Positions 24,709 to 28,393 of a stretch of 28,393 nt of DNA are shown here, piece after piece. A model generated the notes under the pieces. That model did no database searches. It worked only from the letters and a program-made list of their open reading frames with translations, and was not told the origin of the DNA. Numbering within the stretch: the first letter of the stretch is position 1; each line of letters opens with the position of its first letter. The stretch comes from an uncultured Duncaniella sp. (lineage in GTDB: Bacteria > Bacteroidota > Bacteroidia > Bacteroidales > Muribaculaceae): the NCBI GenBank assembly GCA_910588795.1, contig CAJURI010000031.1, positions 1 through 28,393 of the forward strand, written 5' to 3'. The translations under genes and the position numbers were made by a program.

Positions 24709-25290
24709 ATGGTCGATTATGCATCCATATATCGCAGTTTCATGCGCGGGAGAATGCATCCGCTCTACGAGGTGATGTATTCCGGTCTTCTGCGCTATGC
24801 GGCACAGATGCTCGGTGATGAGCTGTCGTATCTTGCCGAGGATTGTGTGCAGGATGCGGTTATGAGTACGTATGTCAACCGCGCGCGTCTTGTTGATGCC
24901 GACCATTGGAGGCGTTATATGCTGCTGTGCATACACAACCGCGCGCTCAAGGTGGTGCGCCGACGCCAGGTGCACCATAATTATATGGGCAACACTGATG
25001 ATGTGGCTGAGCAGGATGTGTCGCATGCTATGATACGTCAGGAGACACTTGACTCGCTGTATGCCGCCATCGATTCGTTGCCCGGAATATATCGCGAGGT
25101 GTTTGACCTGAGTTTCGAGCAGGGACTTAAGAATGGTGAGATAGCGCATCTGCTCGACATCGCCGAAATAACTGTGAAGAAGCGTAAGGAGCGTCTGCTT
25201 GATATGTTGCGAGCCAAGCTCGGCGGCATCTCCGAGGCAGAGCTCATGTTGCTGCTCCTGCATGCAGGTATCCTGACAGAGGTCAGCTGA
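24709..25290 (+). CDS. ECF-type RNA polymerase sigma factor
   Basis: A 193-residue sigma-70 factor with only regions 2 and 4. Region 2 includes YSGLLRYAAQMLGDELSYLAEDCVQDAVMSTYVNR (about 23-60). Region 4 includes LDSLYAAIDSLPGIYREVFDLSFEQGLKNGEIAHLLDIAEITVKKRKERLL, with the helix-turn-helix in its second half. The C-terminal LLLLLHAGILTEVS tail is hydrophobic. It should direct transcription of the fecR-susCD operon, perhaps also itself. In most Bacteroidales loci sigma and fecR share one strand; here they are divergent, so the shared gap holds both promoters. Confidence 0.92.
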   Translation: MVDYASIYRSFMRGRMHPLYEVMYSGLLRYAAQMLGDELSYLAEDCVQDAVMSTYVNRARLVDADHWRRYMLLCIHNRALKVVRRRQVHHNYMGNTDDVAEQDVSHAMIRQETLDSLYAAIDSLPGIYREVFDLSFEQGLKNGEIAHLLDIAEITVKKRKERLLDMLRAKLGGISEAELMLLLLHAGILTEVS

Positions 25291-25335
25291 TAAGCTGTCG
25301 TTGGTATATATTTCGACTTGGAACCGTAAAAAAAT

Positions 25336-25367
25336 AACAGCTGGCAATCAATTGATTGCCAGCTGTT
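25336..25367 (-). terminator. 32-bp perfect palindrome, terminator of tRNA-Leu
   Basis: A perfect palindrome running AACAGCTGGCAATCAA and then its reverse complement (25336-25367). On the minus strand it is followed by A and then a run of seven T residues. It begins 10 bases after the tRNA 3' end, so it is a strong intrinsic terminator for the tRNA. On the plus strand only TT follows, so any effect on the sigma transcript would be weaker. Confidence 0.85.
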
Positions 25368-25377
25368 TCCATGCTTG

Positions 25378-25459
25378 TACCCGGACCCGGGCTCGAACCG
25401 GGATGGGTTGCCCCAACGGTGTTTGAGACCGTCGCGTCTACCGATTCCGCCATCCGGGC
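25378..25459 (-). tRNA. tRNA-Leu (anticodon CAA)
   Basis: On the minus strand it begins GCCCGGA and ends TCCGGGT plus the discriminator A, which pair as the acceptor stem (one G-T pair). The D arm is GCGGAATCGGTAGACGC. The anticodon stem ACGGT/ACCGT holds the loop CTCAAAC, giving CAA, which reads UUG leucine codons. A variable arm, TGGGGCAACCCA, is long enough for a class II tRNA. The T arm is CCGG-TTCGAGC-CCGG. No CCA is encoded; the bases after the discriminator are CAA. A promoter and terminator flank it, so it is a single-gene transcript. Confidence 0.96.
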
Positions 25460-25495
25460 GATGGAACGTATGCATGCGCATACGTTTCGTGCCTG

Positions 25496-25526
25496 CAAAG
25501 GTAATGAGTTTTTTCCGTTTTCACAA
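25496..25526 (-). promoter_or_regulatory. Promoter of tRNA-Leu
   Basis: Read on the minus strand, TTG (25524-25526) is followed after 20 bases by TACCTTTG (25503 down to 25496), a full TAnnTTTG match. The tRNA 5' end is about 37 bases beyond. The short leader contains a hairpin, AACGTATGC/GCATACGTT (25465-25473 with 25478-25486). Confidence 0.7.
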
Positions 25527-25621
25527 TACTGTGTGGCATTTTGTGCCAAGTTTGTCGTCCTGTGTCAGGTACTACGGTGTCCTTACGCGCTGCTGAGAGC
25601 AGTGAGGGTGCGAAAACGTAG

Positions 25622-26146
25622 TTATTTGTCCGGATTGGTGTACCAGCGGGAATACATCAGGTAGTTGTGAGCTATTTTGGTGTTAAGCTCACGTGATGTG
25701 GCAGGGTCGACCATCTTTATGAATTTGGCCGGGGCTCCTCCCCACAGCTCATTCGGCCCGATCTTGGTGCGTGAGAGCACCACCGATCCGGCGGCTACGA
25801 GGGCTCCTTCGCCTACTTCGGCATCGTCCATCACCACGGCTCCCATGCCTATGAGTGCAAGATTGTGTATCTTGGCTCCGTGGATGGTGACGTTGTGGCC
25901 TATAGACACGTCATCGCCTATCTCGATTGTAGATTTCTGGTATAGTGTGTGGAGCACTGATCCGTCCTGGATGTTGACGCGGTTGCCGATGCGGATGGAG
26001 TTGACGTCTCCGCGCAGCACGGTGTTGAACCATACGCTGCATTCGCTGCCCATCTTCACGTCGCCTATTATGGTACAGTTTTCGGCAAGGAATGTGTCGG
26101 GTCCTATTTCGGGGGTGAATCCACGTACAGGGATTATTAGAGGCAT
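25622..26146 (-). CDS. Gamma-class carbonic anhydrase family protein
   Basis: A left-handed beta-helix (hexapeptide repeat) protein of 174 residues from the ATG at 26146. Family landmarks are FLAENCTIIGDVKMGSECSVWFNTVLRGD (19-47) and NIQDGSVLH with His66. GHNVTIHGAKI supplies His84 and His89. These three histidines are the zinc ligands of Cam-type gamma carbonic anhydrases, so activity is possible, though many relatives are annotated only as transferase-like. The C-terminal helix ARELxxKI-type segment is present (SRELNTKIAHNYL). The frame runs on to 26185, but the added 13 residues are not family-like and approach the palindrome at 26179-26216, so the inner start is chosen. Confidence 0.88.
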   Translation of the reverse strand: MPLIIPVRGFTPEIGPDTFLAENCTIIGDVKMGSECSVWFNTVLRGDVNSIRIGNRVNIQDGSVLHTLYQKSTIEIGDDVSIGHNVTIHGAKIHNLALIGMGAVVMDDAEVGEGALVAAGSVVLSRTKIGPNELWGGAPAKFIKMVDPATSRELNTKIAHNYLMYSRWYTNPDK

Positions 26147-26178
26147 TTTCGTAAGGGAATTATATGGTGAGAATATGC

Positions 26179-26216
26179 ATTCCAAGCCTTACCGCGTCAT
26201 GACGCGGTAAGGCTTG
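26179..26216. repeat. 38-bp perfect palindrome between pepP and the carbonic anhydrase gene
   Basis: A perfect palindrome with half TCCAAGCCTTACCGCGTCA, centred on TCATGA at 26197/26198. It starts 9 bases after the aminopeptidase stop and ends 32 bases before the chosen carbonic anhydrase start, both on the minus strand. No T-run follows on either strand. It can form an 18-19 bp hairpin in RNA and may be a terminator of an atypical kind, an mRNA 3'-end stabiliser or a protein-binding site. Confidence 0.8.
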
Positions 26217-26225
26217 GAGGCATGT

Positions 26226-28013
26226 TTATTTCAATGGTGCTGTGGCGGCTGCGAGCCATTCTCTCTCCTCGGCGGTAAGGGACGGTACGAGTCTGTCGTA
26301 AACTGTGTGGTGGTAGTCGTCAACCCATTTGATCTCTTCGGGCGTCATGATCGAGGTGTCGAAGAGGTCGCGGTCAAACGGACACATTGTCACTGTCTCG
26401 AATGCATAGAAGTTGCCGAATTCAGTGGTCTCGTAAGGTATTGTCAGCACAAGGTTTTCGCATCTTACTCCGTAGCGGTCGGCGAGATATACGCCTGGCT
26501 CGTTGGATGTGAGCATTCCGGGCATCAGGGGAGCCATGGTGTCGTTCAGGCGTATGCTCTGCGGGCCTTCGTGCACGTTGAGGAAGTGTCCCACTCCGTG
26601 TCCTGTGCCGTGAAGGTAGCTCTTGCCTTCTTTCCATAGCGGCATGCGGGCCATTGCGTCGAGCTGGTGTCCGTGTGTCCCTTCGGGGAATATTGCCGTG
26701 GCTATTGCTATGTGTCCCTTCATCACGAGAGTGAAGTCGTGGCGCATGTCGGCCGAGGGGGTTCCGAGGGCTATGGTGCGTGTTATGTCGGTGGTTGCGT
26801 CGAGATAGTTGGCTCCGGAGTCAATGAGGAGCAGGTTGCCGGTCGACAGTTCGACGTCGGTCTCGGGAGTGGCCGAGTAGTGTACGATGGCTCCGTGAGG
26901 TCCGAATCCGCATATGCTGTCGAAACTGAGGTCGAAGAACAGCGGGTCGGTGCGCCGGTTGCGTTCGAGAATCTCTGCGACACCGATTTCTGTAAGGCGC
27001 GAGCCGCTCTCCACAGTGCGCTTGATCTCCATGATGGACCTTACCATGTACACACCGTCGCGCACATGGGCGTCGCGGATGCCCTGCATCTGCACCCCGT
27101 TCTTCACGGCTTTGGGGATCAGCACGGGAGAGTCGCTGACGATGAAATGTCCGTCGAGAGCTGAGGCTACTGCTCCAGATGCGCGGTCGCCGCTTAGGAG
27201 CACATTTATGCTGGCCGGAATTCCGGAGAGGAATGCGAGTGCTTCGTTGTAATGGGCCGTAGAGACGCCTGACGCAGTGAGGTAGGCTGTGACTTCAGGA
27301 GTGAGTTTTGCCGGATTGATGAACAGGCATGCATCCTTCTCTCCGACATAGAGGAATGAGGTCGCCACCGGATTGCAGGGGACGTCGGTGGAACGCAGGT
27401 TGAGGAGCCATGCTATCTCGTCGAGTGCGGATGTGAAGTAGGCCTGTGCGCCCTCTGAAGCGAAGTCGCGACGGAGGTCGGCGAGCTTTGCCGCCGCGCT
27501 TTTGCCTGCATATTTCTCGTCATGTATGAAGGCTGCATCCGACGGAAGAGCGGGACGGTCGTTCCATATTCGGTCGATGGGATCGAAATTCACATCAAGC
27601 TTAATGCCTTTCTTGTTAAGGACTGAGCGGAGCCTGGCGGTGTCGTTGAGCGACATAAGCATGCCGTTGATACCTACGGTGTCACCCTCTTTGAGATTGT
27701 CGCATAGGAATCGGTTGATTGATGGAGTCTCGGGAAGTCCGTCTTTCATAATAATGATCCCCGAGCCTTTGGTCTGATCCTCGCTCTGAAGGAAATACCG
27801 GCTGTCGACCCACAGATATGCCCCATCGGTTGTGACGACGAGTGTGCCGGCCGAGCCTGTGAAACCTGTGAGGTAGCGCACCGTGTGCCAGTGGGCTGAA
27901 ATGTATTCGCTCAGATGAGGGTCCGTGCGCGGAACTATTACGGCTTTGAGTCCTGCATTCGCCATCTCATCGCGGAGGGCTTGTATGCGTTGTGTTGATA
28001 CGTTTGTGGTCAT
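26226..28013 (-). CDS. Aminopeptidase P (Xaa-Pro aminopeptidase, M24B)
   Basis: Removes an N-terminal residue that precedes proline. It is 595 residues, the long three-domain form seen in eukaryotic cytosolic enzymes and in Bacteroidales. Two creatinase-like N-terminal domains (about 1-140 and 150-310, opening with RTDPHLSEYISAHW) are followed by a pita-bread catalytic domain. All five metal ligands are visible: Asp398 (LIDSGANY), Asp409 (TTDITRT), His472 (GTGHGVGHF), Glu505 (SNEPGVY) and Glu519 (VRCENLVL). No signal peptide is present, so it is cytoplasmic. A minus-strand promoter lies at 28059-28089. Confidence 0.94.
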   Translation of the reverse strand: MTTNVSTQRIQALRDEMANAGLKAVIVPRTDPHLSEYISAHWHTVRYLTGFTGSAGTLVVTTDGAYLWVDSRYFLQSEDQTKGSGIIIMKDGLPETPSINRFLCDNLKEGDTVGINGMLMSLNDTARLRSVLNKKGIKLDVNFDPIDRIWNDRPALPSDAAFIHDEKYAGKSAAAKLADLRRDFASEGAQAYFTSALDEIAWLLNLRSTDVPCNPVATSFLYVGEKDACLFINPAKLTPEVTAYLTASGVSTAHYNEALAFLSGIPASINVLLSGDRASGAVASALDGHFIVSDSPVLIPKAVKNGVQMQGIRDAHVRDGVYMVRSIMEIKRTVESGSRLTEIGVAEILERNRRTDPLFFDLSFDSICGFGPHGAIVHYSATPETDVELSTGNLLLIDSGANYLDATTDITRTIALGTPSADMRHDFTLVMKGHIAIATAIFPEGTHGHQLDAMARMPLWKEGKSYLHGTGHGVGHFLNVHEGPQSIRLNDTMAPLMPGMLTSNEPGVYLADRYGVRCENLVLTIPYETTEFGNFYAFETVTMCPFDRDLFDTSIMTPEEIKWVDDYHHTVYDRLVPSLTAEEREWLAAATAPLK

Positions 28014-28058
28014 GGTGATCAGTTTATGAATTTAGAGTGGAAGGTTTTTTCCTGTCCG

Positions 28059-28089
28059 CAAATTTACGTAATATCAAGTGTAAAGTCAA
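28059..28089 (-). promoter_or_regulatory. Promoter of the aminopeptidase P gene
   Basis: Read on the minus strand, TTG (28087-28089) is followed after 20 bases by TAAATTTG (28066 down to 28059), a full TAnnTTTG match. It lies about 45 bases before the ATG at 28013. Confidence 0.65.
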
Positions 28090-28166
28090 CCTATAGGGAA
28101 AGATTTTTGTTATAAAATCAACACAAGCCATTTTTTATGGTGGCCTCTAAATTTCACTACAAGATT

Positions 28167-28385
28167 ATGAGACGACGGAAAGTTTCGACATTATTGATTG
28201 CGATATGTGCCATGTTGGTGCTCTCGGTCTCCATGCCATCGTGCGGAACTATGCACAGCTACTGGGGAGTGGAACATGAATACGACTTCCCGGACGGGGT
28301 CTACGGCTACGGACATCACAAACCCAAACATAAAAAATACTATTACTGTCCGCTAAACCATAAAATAGTGAGTCCAACTTCTTGA
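28167..28385 (+). CDS. Very small His/Tyr/Lys-rich lipoprotein of unknown function
   Basis: A 72-residue protein from the ATG at 28167. The start MRRRKVSTLLIAICAMLVLSV and the lipobox SMPSC (cysteine at residue 26) mark a lipoprotein. The mature part, under 50 residues, is rich in His, Tyr, Gly and Lys (GVYGYGHHKPKHKKYYYC) and has a second cysteine near its end. The frame is open back to 28137, but those ten residues would put uncharacteristic sequence before the signal peptide. It is divergent from the aminopeptidase gene. I know of no family for it. Confidence 0.65.
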   Translation: MRRRKVSTLLIAICAMLVLSVSMPSCGTMHSYWGVEHEYDFPDGVYGYGHHKPKHKKYYYCPLNHKIVSPTS

Positions 28386-28393
28386 ACGGCAGA

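Noticed and set aside
26147..26185. Thirteen extra residues at the start of the carbonic anhydrase frame
   Set aside because: Not family-like, and the first codon lies inside the 38-bp palindrome; the inner MPLIIPVRGF start is typical.

Overview
The window looks like chromosomal DNA of a gut Bacteroidales bacterium, most likely of the Muribaculaceae type. The order is well supported; the family is inference. Support comes from a SusC/SusD pair with an ECF sigma factor and FecR, the succinate-to-propionate methylmalonyl-CoA decarboxylase operon in its Bacteroidales form (gamma subunit fused to a lamin-tail-like domain), DUF4369/TlpA lipoproteins, and several promoters with the Bacteroidetes -33 TTTG / -7 TAnnTTTG pattern. 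Nearly all of the window is ordinary, densely packed coding sequence. I see no prophage, CRISPR array, defence island or complete insertion sequence.

Layout. 54-1866: a small exported protein of unknown function and an MFS exporter of the fosmidomycin-resistance type. 1967-6646: methylmalonyl-CoA epimerase, decarboxylase alpha subunit, LTD-OadG gamma subunit, biotin carrier and Na+-pumping beta subunit, closed by a strong terminator. Together these convert methylmalonyl-CoA to propionyl-CoA and store the energy as a sodium gradient. 6826-8757: a conserved unknown, the tRNA ct6A dehydratase TcdA and an exported SGNH hydrolase. 8877-9857 (minus): glutamyl-Q tRNA(Asp) synthetase, divergent from the rhamnose genes. 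9954-14986: rhaB, rhaA, rhaT and rhaD, a full uptake-to-aldolase route for L-rhamnose, split between rhaA and rhaT by a 326-bp MITE-like palindromic element flanked by a TTA duplication. No regulator and no lactaldehyde reductase lies beside them.

15157-24592 (minus): a nutrient-uptake locus reading fecR, susC (with STN signalling domain), susD, a TlpA-type thioredoxin lipoprotein and a two-part exported protein (ThuA-like plus DsbD-N-like). The ECF sigma gene (24709-25290) is divergent from fecR. The expected logic is: ligand binds SusCD, STN signals to FecR, sigma is released, and the operon is switched on. 25378-28013 (minus): tRNA-Leu(CAA) with a clear promoter and terminator, a gamma-class carbonic anhydrase and an aminopeptidase P. 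28167-28385: a very small lipoprotein.

The least ordinary items are the MITE-like element and the older inverted repeat it seems to have split, a compact structured intergenic segment before mmdA, the LTD-OadG fusion, the ThuA/DsbD-N fusion in the SusCD operon, and a palindrome lying across the gluQ/rhaB divergent promoters. No feature clearly amounts to a new multi-gene system.
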